From: Arcobacter lacus
GTDB lineage: Bacteria > Campylobacterota > Campylobacteria > Campylobacterales > Arcobacteraceae
Length of the DNA: 64,000 nucleotides
NCBI RefSeq assembly: GCF_003063295.1
Contig: NZ_MUXF01000001.1
Location: forward strand, 186,001-250,000
Reading direction: 5' to 3'
Below are positions 29,262-37,701 of the stretch, piece after piece. The notes beneath the pieces are model-generated. The model did no database searches. It was given only the letters and a program-made list of their open reading frames with translations, and was not told where the DNA came from. The number at the start of each line of letters is the position of its first letter. Within the stretch, counting starts at the first letter, position 1. The translations under genes were made by a program, and so were the position numbers.

Positions 29262-29865
29262 AAATATAAAAAATTATTTTAATAAAAAAAATCTAAGAGA
29301 TAAAAAATATTTATATCTCTTTGAAGATTCACGAAAAAAGGACGAATATGTTTGTTTTGACTGCGAAACAACTGGGCTTAATCCCAAAAAGGATGATATT
29401 ATCTCCATAGGTGCAGTAATTATAAAAGATAATATGATTATTTCTAGTAAAAAATTTATTAGATATGTAAAACCAAAAACTAAACTTCAAGCAGAAGCTA
29501 TAAAAGTTCATCATATAAGAGAATGTGATTTAAATAATGCAAATGATATAGATTTAGTTATTGAAGAATTTTTGGAATTTATAGGTAATAGAACTTTAGT
29601 TGGATATTTTTTAGAGTTTGATATCTCTATGATAAACAAATATCTTAAACCAAAACTTGGAATAACTCTTCCAAATAAAACTCTTGAAGTATCCGAAATT
29701 TATCACGATTATAAAATAGAGATAATTCCTCAAGGGCATATAGATTTAAGATTTAACTCAATTATGGAAGAGTTACAAATTCCAAGTCTAGGGAAACATG
29801 ATGCGTATAATGATGCATTAATGACTGCTATGATTTTTTTAAAACTAAAAAATACAGTGAAATGA
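29254..29865 (+). CDS. DEDDh 3'-5' exonuclease (DnaQ-like), copy 2
   Basis: A 203-residue paralogue of the exonuclease at 22456 with identical length. The DEDDh residues are in CFDCETTGLNPKKDD, GYFLEFDISMI and GKHDAYNDALMTA. Its start is inside the end of the DUF294 gene. Acetate kinase copy 1 follows 17 bases later on the same strand, tying the regulator/exonuclease pair to acetate activation. Confidence 0.9.
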   Translation: MFRNIKNYFNKKNLRDKKYLYLFEDSRKKDEYVCFDCETTGLNPKKDDIISIGAVIIKDNMIISSKKFIRYVKPKTKLQAEAIKVHHIRECDLNNANDIDLVIEEFLEFIGNRTLVGYFLEFDISMINKYLKPKLGITLPNKTLEVSEIYHDYKIEIIPQGHIDLRFNSIMEELQIPSLGKHDAYNDALMTAMIFLKLKNTVK

Positions 29866-29882
29866 ATTAAGGAAAAATAATA

Positions 29883-31073
29883 ATGTTAGTATTTGTATTA
29901 AATGCAGGTTCATCCTCATTAAAATATCAATTAATAAATGCAAAAAATGGTGAATTAAAAGCAAGTGGTATAGTTGAAAGAATTGGAATTGATGGTATTT
30001 TAAAACAAATAGTTAGTGAAAATAGAAAATTAACAATTGAAGCCTGTATACCAACACATAAAGAAGCAATTGAACTTATTTTAGAAACTTTAACACACGA
30101 TGATACAAAAATAATTAATTCTATTGATGAAATTCAAGCAATAGGACATAGAGTTGCCCATGGTGGAGAATATTTTAAAAAATCAACTCTTGTTACAGAA
30201 AAAGTTATAAAAAAAATTGAAGAGCTAATTCCTTTAGCTCCATTACATAATCCTGCTAACATCTTAGGAATGAAGATTTGTATGCAGTTACTTCCAAAAG
30301 TTCCAAATGTAGCTGTATTTGATACTGCATTTCATCAAACAATGCCAGAAGTTCACTTCTTATTTCCCGTACCTCATGAAGATTATACTGAACATCATTT
30401 AAGAAAATATGGATTTCATGGAACAAGCCACTTTTTTGTTTCTCAACAAGCTATAAAGCTTTTAGGAAATAAAAAAGATTCAAAAATCATAGTTTGTCAT
30501 TTAGGAAATGGTTCTTCTGTTTGTGCTGTAAGAGATGGAAAATCAATTAATACTTCTATGGGATTAACTCCACTTGGAGGTTTAATGATGGGAACAAGAA
30601 GTGGTGATATAGATCCAGGAATTATTCCATATTTAATGGATAAAAAAGGTATGAATACTCATCAAATCATCGATTATTTAAATAAAAAATCAGGAATTTT
30701 AGGAGTTTCTGGTATTAGTTCAGATTTAAGAGAAATTATAAGTGCAGCAAATGATGGAGATCAAAGAGCACAAGTTACAATAGATATGATGTGTAATAGA
30801 GTAAAAAAATATGTATGTTCTTATGCTGGATTACTTGGAGGAGTTGATGCTATTTGTTTTACTGCTGGAATTGGAGAAAATTCTGACATAGTAAGAGAAA
30901 AAGTCTGTCATAACTTAGAGTTTATGGGAATAGAAATTGATAAAGAAAAAAATCAATTAAAAAATCACCAAACTAGAGAAATTAGTAAAAATAATTCAAA
31001 AACAAAAATTTTTGTTATCCCTACAAATGAAGAGTTAGTAATCGCACAAGATACTTTTAATCTTGTAAAATAA
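29883..31073 (+). CDS. ackA: Acetate kinase, copy 1
   Basis: A 396-residue enzyme that interconverts acetate plus ATP and acetyl phosphate. Active-site blocks are present: N7 in VLNAGSSSLKYQL, GHRVAHGGEYF, FDTAFHQTMP, RKYGFHGTSH, VCHLGNGSSVCAV, GTRSGDIDPG and the C-terminal VIPTNEEL glutamate. It is in an apparent operon with actP copy 2, DUF294 copy 2 and exonuclease copy 2. It is a close paralogue of copy 2 (32174), the two sharing nearly the same first 60 bases. One of three ackA genes within 6 kb. Confidence 0.95.
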   Translation: MLVFVLNAGSSSLKYQLINAKNGELKASGIVERIGIDGILKQIVSENRKLTIEACIPTHKEAIELILETLTHDDTKIINSIDEIQAIGHRVAHGGEYFKKSTLVTEKVIKKIEELIPLAPLHNPANILGMKICMQLLPKVPNVAVFDTAFHQTMPEVHFLFPVPHEDYTEHHLRKYGFHGTSHFFVSQQAIKLLGNKKDSKIIVCHLGNGSSVCAVRDGKSINTSMGLTPLGGLMMGTRSGDIDPGIIPYLMDKKGMNTHQIIDYLNKKSGILGVSGISSDLREIISAANDGDQRAQVTIDMMCNRVKKYVCSYAGLLGGVDAICFTAGIGENSDIVREKVCHNLEFMGIEIDKEKNQLKNHQTREISKNNSKTKIFVIPTNEELVIAQDTFNLVK

Positions 31074-31132
31074 TTTTTTTTATGTGTTATAATATGAAGT
31101 AGTTGTAATCTATAATATTTAAGAGTACTTTT

Positions 31133-32071
31133 ATGAATTTATATTTAAAAAATGAACAAAACCTACTTCGTATCTCTATATTTAGCACAATATTACTTGC
31201 AGGTATTGGAATAATATTTGGTTTACTTGCAAGATCTTCAACAATAATTTTTGATAGTATTTATGCAATGATAGATGCAGTAATGACAACTCTTGCTTTA
31301 ATTGTAGCAAGATTAATTACTTCATCTACTTCTAAAGATTTTATTCATAATAAACTGGAAAAACATTTTACTATGGGCTTTTGGCACCTTGAACCTATTG
31401 TTTTAGGAGTAAATGGTATATTACTTATTGGAGCTGCAACTTATGCTTTCATAAATGCACTTGATAGCTTCTTACATGGAGGTAGAGAAATACTATTTGG
31501 ATATGCAATAGTTATTACTTTAATATCTATTGTAGTTGAACTTAGTTTAGGAATTTTCATAAAAAAAGCAAATAAATCAATCAAATCTGAGTTTTTAACT
31601 CTTGATTCAATAAGTTGGTTAATTTCAGCTTCTATGTCTTTAGGATTTCTTTTTGCTTTTAGTTTTGGATATATTATAAAAGATACTAATTTACAGTGGA
31701 TAACTCCGTATATTGACCCTTTTATTTTAATTGTTGTTTGTATATTCATAATACCAATGCCATTAAAAACAGTAAAAAAAGCACTTTCTGACATTTTACT
31801 TGTAACTCCACTAGAATTAAAAGAACAAGTTGATAAAATAGCAGAAAATATTGTAAAAAAATATAGTTTTGATTCTTTTAGAGCCTATGTTGCTAGAGTT
31901 GGAAGAGGAAGACAAATAGAACTATATTTTATAGTCCCAAAAAGTTGGCCAGCTAAAAAACTTGAAGAGTGGGATTTATTAAGAGATGAAATCGAAAAAG
32001 AGCTAGGGAACGAAGATCCTGACCTTTGGTTGACTATTGTATTTACAACTGATTTTGAATGGGCTGAGTAG
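31133..32071 (+). CDS. Cation diffusion facilitator-type transporter
   Basis: A 312-residue protein with about six helices followed by a cytoplasmic C-terminal domain (SFRAYVARVGRGRQIELYFIVP). Helix 2 has FDSIYAMIDAVMT, giving the two aspartates of the CDF metal site. In helix 5 the usual HxxxD is not seen; the sequence reads LTLDSISWLISASMS. The family exports divalent metals by proton exchange, but with an incomplete site the substrate may differ. It is inserted between two acetate kinases without an obvious metabolic link. The start ATG has a weak ribosome site. Confidence 0.82.
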   Translation: MNLYLKNEQNLLRISIFSTILLAGIGIIFGLLARSSTIIFDSIYAMIDAVMTTLALIVARLITSSTSKDFIHNKLEKHFTMGFWHLEPIVLGVNGILLIGAATYAFINALDSFLHGGREILFGYAIVITLISIVVELSLGIFIKKANKSIKSEFLTLDSISWLISASMSLGFLFAFSFGYIIKDTNLQWITPYIDPFILIVVCIFIIPMPLKTVKKALSDILLVTPLELKEQVDKIAENIVKKYSFDSFRAYVARVGRGRQIELYFIVPKSWPAKKLEEWDLLRDEIEKELGNEDPDLWLTIVFTTDFEWAE

Positions 32072-32173
32072 TATTATATAAAAATTTTAAGTTTTAATAA
32101 GATATTATTTTAAATAATTAAATTTATTTCTTAAATCTTATTTAAGTTTAAATCAAAAATATAAGGAAAATAT

Positions 32174-33364
32174 ATGTTAGTATTTGTATTAAATGCAGGT
32201 TCATCTTCACTAAAATATCAATTAATAAATGCAAAAACACATGAATTAAAAGCAAGTGGATTAGTTGAAAGAATTGGTATAGATGGTATTTTAAAACATG
32301 AAATTGGTGAAAATAAAAAGCTAACTTTTGAAACACCTATCCCAACTCATAAAGAGGCTATTGAATTAGTTTTAAGAATTTTAACAAATGATGAAACAAA
32401 AGTAATAAACTCTATTGATGAAATTCAAGCAATAGGACATAGAGTTGTTCACGGTGGAGAATATTTCAAAGGTTCAATAATTGTTGATGATGACGTTCTT
32501 AGCAAAATTGAAGAACTAATTCCTTTAGCTCCTTTACATAATCCAGCTCACCTTTTAGGAATTAAAATTTGTATGCAATTACTTCCAAAAGTTCCAAATG
32601 TTACAACATTTGATACAGCATTTCACCAAACAATGCCAATTGAAAACTTCTTATATGCTGTACCTTATGGTGATTATACAGAACATCATTTAAGAAAATA
32701 TGGATTCCATGGAACAAGTCATTACTACGTTTCAAACGAAGCTGTAAAACTTTTAAATAAAAAAGATTCAAAAATTATCGTTTGTCACTTAGGAAATGGT
32801 TCTTCTGTTTGTGCAGTAAGAGATGGAAAATCTGTTAATACTTCTATGGGATTAACTCCACTTGAAGGTTTAGTAATGGGTACAAGATGTGGAGATATCG
32901 ATGCTAGTGTTATTCCATACTTAATGGAGAAAAAATCTTTAAACACTCACCAAATTATTGATTATTTAAATAAAAAATCAGGAATTTTAGGAGTTTCTGG
33001 TATTAGTTCAGATTTAAGAGAAGTTATAAAAGCTGCAAACGATGGAGATAATAGATCAAAAATAGCTATTATTATGTTATGTGATAGAATCAAAAAATAT
33101 CTTTGTTCTTATGCTGGAATAATGCATGGTGTTGACGCTATTTGTTTCACTGCTGGAATTGGTGAAAACTCTGACTTAATAAGAGAAAAAGTTTGTGAAG
33201 GTTTAGAATTCATGGGTATCGAACTAGATATTGAAAAAAATAAAGTTAGAGAAAAAGGTATTAGAGAAATAAATACAAAATCATCAAAAACTAAAATTTT
33301 TGTAATTCCTACAAATGAAGAGTTAGTAATCGCTCAAGATACTTATAGACTTGTAAAAAAATAG
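32174..33364 (+). CDS. ackA: Acetate kinase, copy 2
   Basis: A 396-residue paralogue close to copy 1. It keeps N7, GHRVVHGGEYF, FDTAFHQTMP, RKYGFHGTSH, CHLGNGSSVC and VIPTNEEL. Around the active-site arginine it differs from copy 1: GTRCGDIDASV replaces GTRSGDIDPGI. It stands alone with AAGGAAA before its ATG; no terminator or TGCTAT repeat was seen upstream. Function as acetate or propionate kinase is likely, but which acyl group each paralogue prefers cannot be read from sequence. Confidence 0.94.
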   Translation: MLVFVLNAGSSSLKYQLINAKTHELKASGLVERIGIDGILKHEIGENKKLTFETPIPTHKEAIELVLRILTNDETKVINSIDEIQAIGHRVVHGGEYFKGSIIVDDDVLSKIEELIPLAPLHNPAHLLGIKICMQLLPKVPNVTTFDTAFHQTMPIENFLYAVPYGDYTEHHLRKYGFHGTSHYYVSNEAVKLLNKKDSKIIVCHLGNGSSVCAVRDGKSVNTSMGLTPLEGLVMGTRCGDIDASVIPYLMEKKSLNTHQIIDYLNKKSGILGVSGISSDLREVIKAANDGDNRSKIAIIMLCDRIKKYLCSYAGIMHGVDAICFTAGIGENSDLIREKVCEGLEFMGIELDIEKNKVREKGIREINTKSSKTKIFVIPTNEELVIAQDTYRLVKK

Positions 33365-33534
33365 TTCAAAGTGTTACAAATAATAAAAATTTAAAAAATT
33401 GAGTATTATGTATAATTTTTGTACATAATACCATTTTTACTTACATTTTTAAAATACAAAAGCTTTATTTTGCTACTTTAAAAAAAATCCATCTTCATAA
33501 ATCATATATTTTTTTCTAATTTACCATAATTTTT

Positions 33535-33567
33535 TGCTATACAAATGCTATGTTTTTCAATTATAAT
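33535..33567 (+). promoter_or_regulatory. Direct-repeat operator and -10 box, pta-ackA operon
   Basis: TGCTAT (33535-33540), five bases, TGCTAT (33546-33551), ten bases, TATAAT (33562-33567). It is identical in both half-sites and all spacings to the site upstream of the DUF4212/symporter operon, 15 kb away. Confidence 0.65.
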
Positions 33568-33605
33568 CCTCTTCGAAAGTTTAAATTGGAAAGGATAACT
33601 TATAA

Positions 33606-34601
33606 ATGGGTTTAATTGAAACTATTAAAGAAAAAGCAAAATTAAAATTAAGAACTATCGTTCTTCCTGAACCGGAAGATGAAAGAGTTTTAAAAGCTAC
33701 TGAGCAAGTTTTAAAAGATAAAACTGCAAACGTTGTTTTAATTGGAAATGCTGATACTATAAAAGCAGATGCTGCTAAACATGGTGCAAATATTGATGGA
33801 GCAACAATAGTTGATCCAAAAAAATTTGATAATATCAATAAATATATTGATGAGTTAGTTGAATTAAGAAAAAATAAAAACCTTTCAAGAGATGAAGCAA
33901 CTGAAATTATGTTAAATGAACCAAGATTTTTTGGTTGTATGATGGTAAGACTTGGTGATGCTGATGGTTTAGTTGCGGGTTCAAATTCTCCAACAGCTGA
34001 TGTATTAAAAGCTGCTATTCAAGTTATCAAAACGGCACCTGGAATAAATACTGTTTCATCTACATTCATTATGGAAACAGCTGATGGTAAATTTGGAGAT
34101 AATGGATTAATTTTATTTGCAGATTGTGCTGTTATTCCAGAACCAAATGCAGAACAATTAGCTGATATTGCTTGTGCTACTGCTGCTACTGCTGCTAGTG
34201 TTGTTGGATTAGATCCAAGAGTTGCTATGTTATCTTTTTCTACAAAAGGAAGTGCTGCACACCCACTAGTAGATAAAGTACAATTTGCTTGTGATATTTT
34301 AAATGAAAGAAATGTTAATTTCTCATTTGATGGAGAGCTTCAAGCTGATGCTGCTATTGTTGAATCTATTGGTGCAAAAAAAGCTCCTGGTTCAAAAGTT
34401 GCAGGAAAAGCAAATATTTTAGTATTCCCTGATTTACAATCTGGAAATATTGGATATAAACTTGTTCAAAGATTTGCAGGAGCAGAAGCTCATGGACCAA
34501 TTGTACAAGGATTAAATAAACCTGTAAACGATCTTTCAAGAGGTTGTTCGGTTGAAGATATTGCAAATTTAGTTGCAATTACTGCTACACAAATTAAATA
34601 A
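33606..34601 (+). CDS. pta: Phosphate acetyltransferase
   Basis: A 331-residue short-form Pta, linking acetyl-CoA and acetyl phosphate. TIVLPEPEDERVLKATEQVL starts the PTA_PTB fold; MVRLGDADGLVAGSNSPTADVL and VFPDLQSGNIGYKLVQRFAGAEA are conserved active-site blocks. It lacks the N-terminal regulatory domain of enterobacterial Pta. GGAAAGGAT precedes the ATG. It is followed 26 bases later by ackA copy 3, the classical pta-ackA pair, and is preceded by the shared direct-repeat promoter. Confidence 0.96.
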   Translation: MGLIETIKEKAKLKLRTIVLPEPEDERVLKATEQVLKDKTANVVLIGNADTIKADAAKHGANIDGATIVDPKKFDNINKYIDELVELRKNKNLSRDEATEIMLNEPRFFGCMMVRLGDADGLVAGSNSPTADVLKAAIQVIKTAPGINTVSSTFIMETADGKFGDNGLILFADCAVIPEPNAEQLADIACATAATAASVVGLDPRVAMLSFSTKGSAAHPLVDKVQFACDILNERNVNFSFDGELQADAAIVESIGAKKAPGSKVAGKANILVFPDLQSGNIGYKLVQRFAGAEAHGPIVQGLNKPVNDLSRGCSVEDIANLVAITATQIK

Positions 34602-34627
34602 CTATTTACTAAACTAAGGAGAGAAAA

Positions 34628-35842
34628 ATGTTAGTATTCGTTTTAAATGCGGGGAGTTCATCATTAAAATACCAATTAATGAATCCAGTTATTAAAAAAG
34701 TTCTTGCAACAGGATTATGTGAAAGAATCGGGATTGATGGTGTTTTAAAACATGAATATGGTGAAAATGGACAAAAATTAACTTTAAATGTTCCAATGCC
34801 AACTCACAAAGAAGCTATCGAAGCTGTTTTAACAACTTTAACTGCTGGTGAAGGAAAAGTTATTAATTCAATAAATGATATTGATGCAATCGGACATAGA
34901 ACAGTTCATGGTGGAGAAGAATTTTCAGGTTCAGTAATGATTACTCCAGAAGTAATTGATACTATGAAAAAATTATCACCATTAGCACCTTTACATAATC
35001 CTGCAAATATCTTAGGTATTGAAATTTGCCAACAATTAATGCCAGGGAAACCAAATGTTGGTGTATTTGATACAGCATTCCACCAAACTATGCCTGATTA
35101 TGCTTATATGTATGCTTTACCATATGAAATGTACACTAAACATGGTATTAGAAAATATGGTTTCCATGGAACAAGTCACTTTTTTGTTTCAAATGAAGCT
35201 AGAGGAATGTTAGATAAAAAATATAATACTAGAATTATTGTTTGTCACTTAGGTAATGGTTCTTCTGTTAGTGCTGTTTTAAATGGAAGATGTATTGACA
35301 CTTCTATGGGACTTACTCCTATTCAAGGTCTAATGATGGGAACAAGAAGTGGAGATGTAGGAGCAGGAGCATTACAATATATGATGAGCCAAGAAAATCT
35401 TACTATTGACCAAGCTATAGATATCATGAATAAAAAATCTGGTATTTTAGGAATTTCTGGAAAATCTTCTGATTTAAGAGAAGTTTTACAAGGTATGCAA
35501 GATGGTGATGAAAGATGTAGATTAGCAGTTGATATGGTTGCTTATAACATCAAAAAATATGTAGGTTCTTATGTTGCAGCACTTGATGGTATCGATGCTC
35601 TTTGCTTTACAGGTGGAATTGGTGAAAATGCAGCACTAATTAGAGAAAAAGTTTGTGCAGGACTTGACTCTATGGGACTTGTAATCGACCCAGTTAAAAA
35701 TAATAAAAGATCAAATGTTGCAAGAGATATTGCTACAAATGGCTCTGCTTCAAGAATCTTTGTTATTCCTACAAATGAAGAATATGTTATTGCAAATGAT
35801 ACTTATAAAATCGTTTCAGGACAAGCTAATACTTGCCAATAA
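34628..35842 (+). CDS. ackA: Acetate kinase, copy 3 (partner of pta)
   Basis: A 404-residue enzyme, the most diverged of the three ackA genes here and the one in the conserved pta-ackA arrangement, so probably the ancestral housekeeping copy. N7, GHRTVHGGEEF, FDTAFHQTMP, RKYGFHGTSH, CHLGNGSSVS and VIPTNEEYVIA are present; the loop after the arginine reads GTRSGDVGAGALQY. AAGGAGAG precedes the ATG. A terminator follows the stop. Confidence 0.96.
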   Translation: MLVFVLNAGSSSLKYQLMNPVIKKVLATGLCERIGIDGVLKHEYGENGQKLTLNVPMPTHKEAIEAVLTTLTAGEGKVINSINDIDAIGHRTVHGGEEFSGSVMITPEVIDTMKKLSPLAPLHNPANILGIEICQQLMPGKPNVGVFDTAFHQTMPDYAYMYALPYEMYTKHGIRKYGFHGTSHFFVSNEARGMLDKKYNTRIIVCHLGNGSSVSAVLNGRCIDTSMGLTPIQGLMMGTRSGDVGAGALQYMMSQENLTIDQAIDIMNKKSGILGISGKSSDLREVLQGMQDGDERCRLAVDMVAYNIKKYVGSYVAALDGIDALCFTGGIGENAALIREKVCAGLDSMGLVIDPVKNNKRSNVARDIATNGSASRIFVIPTNEEYVIANDTYKIVSGQANTCQ

Positions 35843-35843
35843 A

Positions 35844-35882
35844 TTAAAAGGTGAATTTTCTTCACCTTTTAAACTTCTTTTT
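35844..35882 (+). terminator. Terminator after pta-ackA
   Basis: TTAAAAGGTGAA (35844-35855) and its complement (35861-35872), five-base loop, T-rich tail. It begins two bases after the ackA stop. Confidence 0.85.
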
Positions 35883-35972
35883 TTTACTTCAAATTACTAC
35901 AAATCAATCCTTACAAAGAAATAGAGATTATCATTTTAAAAACTTTTACTTTTTTCTATCAAAAAATAAAAT

Positions 35973-36017
35973 TGTGACGCAAACTGTGACAAGTTTTTGA
36001 TATAGTTATATATCAAA
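35973..36017. promoter_or_regulatory. Operator-like repeats before the lipoprotein gene
   Basis: Two features lie 47-91 bases before the lipoprotein ATG: a direct repeat TGTGAC-N6-TGTGAC (35973-35990) and a perfect 9-bp inverted repeat TTTGATATA / TATATCAAA with a four-base spacer (35996-36017). No T-run follows, so it is not a terminator. A regulator-binding site is inferred from symmetry only. Confidence 0.35.
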
Positions 36018-36063
36018 GTGATAATTGATTTCAAAGTAAGATTTTATAAAGGAGAAATATAGA

Positions 36064-37347
36064 ATGAAAACTTATATTAAAATATTTTTTTTACCGCTTT
36101 TAATAGTATTTACTTTTAGTGGGTGTAGTGCTAAGTTACCACAATATGAATTAAAAGAAACATATTCAGAAAAACAAGTATTAGTTTATGATAAAACTAT
36201 TAGTTTAGCTACAAAAGCATATATATCTAAAATGAAATTTTCTCCAACAAATAAAGATGAATTAGTTATGTCATTATTAGATACTTACTATCAAACACAT
36301 CATACTGACCACTTTATCGTTATGGATTTAAAAAGTGGAAAAGTAAAAAAAGACATGAAACTTGATAACAATAGATATATATATTCTAAAAGATTTACTT
36401 TTTCAGATGATGGGAAAAAACTGTATTTAAGAGATGTTTATGAAAACGGTAGCCCTAAAGATATATGTAAAAGTAATAAAGAAAAATGTCAAGAAAGTTT
36501 TAGATTATGGGCAATATATGATAAGTTTACTATATTAGACTTAGATACAGGAGAGTTATCTCCTTATTATAGTTATAACTGTAGAGAATTAATACCAAAA
36601 AATTTAAACAATGTAGAAGATGGTATAGAAGCTGATTGTTCTGTAAATAAAAGTGTTTATTTTAGAATAGACTTACTAAAAAGCAATTTTATAGATTATA
36701 AATATAAAGATGAAAAAGGATTTGGGGCTGGTATTGCTGTACTTGATAAAGATAGTTTTAAACCAAAAAAGATTATTACTGCAGATAATAAACTAGATAC
36801 AGAATTTAATGTAGAAATTATAAGCGAAGATGGACAATATGTGCTTTTTGAAAAAATTATTATGGATAGTAAAAGATATAAAACAAATAAAAAATATGTA
36901 GTATATGATTTAAAAAATGATAAAGCTATTCATAGTTTTGATGCTCCATTTCCTATAAATGGAAGAGCAGAAGCATTTATAGATAAAGATACTTTAGTTT
37001 TTATGTATAGTAGTGATTTTACTGTAATTAGAAATACTCAGTATTCCAAAAAACATTTAGGTATTATAAATCTAGCTACAAATGAAAAAAAGGTATTTTC
37101 TGATTGTGGGGGTAGTATTAATAGTGGAGGGAAATGCCTTATAACTGAGGATGTTTATAACTTAAACGATAGATATATGATGTGGAGAAATTATTCAAAT
37201 TATTATGTTTTTGATAAAAAAGATATGAAAATAGTTCAAGAGTTTAAAGGAGCAGCTAGTTTTACAGTGAGTAGAGATTTTAAAAAAGTTGCTTTTTATA
37301 CAATTAATAATGATTTATATTTATACGATATATCACAAGGAGAGTAG
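36064..37347 (+). CDS. Lipoprotein of unknown function, possible beta-propeller
   Basis: A 427-residue secreted lipoprotein: the leader MKTYIKIFFLPLLIVFTFSGC ends in the lipobox FSGC, with Cys the mature first residue. The body contains repeated short strand units of the type ISEDGQYVLFEK, FTFSDDGKKLYLRD and SRDFKKVAFYTINNDLYLYDIS, which suggest a TolB/YncE-like propeller, but I cannot count blades reliably. I do not recognise a named family. It is followed 3 bases later by a broken lipase-like gene, so it may have been part of a periplasmic effector or immunity pair (inference). Confidence 0.72.
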   Translation: MKTYIKIFFLPLLIVFTFSGCSAKLPQYELKETYSEKQVLVYDKTISLATKAYISKMKFSPTNKDELVMSLLDTYYQTHHTDHFIVMDLKSGKVKKDMKLDNNRYIYSKRFTFSDDGKKLYLRDVYENGSPKDICKSNKEKCQESFRLWAIYDKFTILDLDTGELSPYYSYNCRELIPKNLNNVEDGIEADCSVNKSVYFRIDLLKSNFIDYKYKDEKGFGAGIAVLDKDSFKPKKIITADNKLDTEFNVEIISEDGQYVLFEKIIMDSKRYKTNKKYVVYDLKNDKAIHSFDAPFPINGRAEAFIDKDTLVFMYSSDFTVIRNTQYSKKHLGIINLATNEKKVFSDCGGSINSGGKCLITEDVYNLNDRYMMWRNYSNYYVFDKKDMKIVQEFKGAASFTVSRDFKKVAFYTINNDLYLYDISQGE

Positions 37348-37350
37348 ATT

Positions 37351-37689
37351 ATGGCAAAGATTTTAGATATTGCAAAATTTGCAAATGATGCTTATGAAAT
37401 TGAAACTAAATTAGGTACAAATACGGACTTTACAAGAATATATTCGGAAAATAATGTTTCAAATGGTTTTCAAGCTTCTGCTTATTTTAATTCTAAAATA
37501 AATGAGTTAGTTGTAGCTTAAGCTGGTACAAATTTTACTAGTATAAAAGATTTAAAAGCTGATTTTGGAATATTTATTTCTGTAACAGATCAATAATAGA
37601 TTGGATATGGTGTAAAAATTGGGAATAGAATAGGTATTACATTAATATCTATTGGTGTAATAATATATATAGTTAAGTATATTTTATAA
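37351..37689 (+). pseudogene. Broken lipase-like gene fused to a membrane-protein remnant
   Basis: A frame with good start (ATG 37351, AAGGAGAG upstream) reads MAKILDIAKFANDAYEIETK and continues to NELVVA, then meets TAA at 37519-37521 and goes on in the same frame with AGTNFTSIKDLKADFG. That join resembles the VxxYAGTN...DxxxD region of class 3 lipase-like proteins, with TAA where a Tyr codon would be expected. After DQ come TAA and TAG (37594-37599), and the frame then encodes a short hydrophobic tail (GITLISIGVIIYIVKYIL) up to TAA at 37687. The lipase GxSxG core is missing, so at least a nonsense change and an internal deletion have occurred. Confidence 0.6.
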
Positions 37690-37701
37690 GGAGTGAGATT
37701 T

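Noticed and set aside
22456-29865. DUF294/exonuclease pairs as a toxin-antitoxin or phage-defence module
   Set aside because: They are in operons with metabolic transporters and ackA, are widespread in that context, and show no defence-island neighbours.
36012-36035. Second Fur-like box near the lipoprotein gene (TGATAATTGATTTCA)
   Set aside because: At least three mismatches in the second half; it is better explained as chance in AT-rich DNA.
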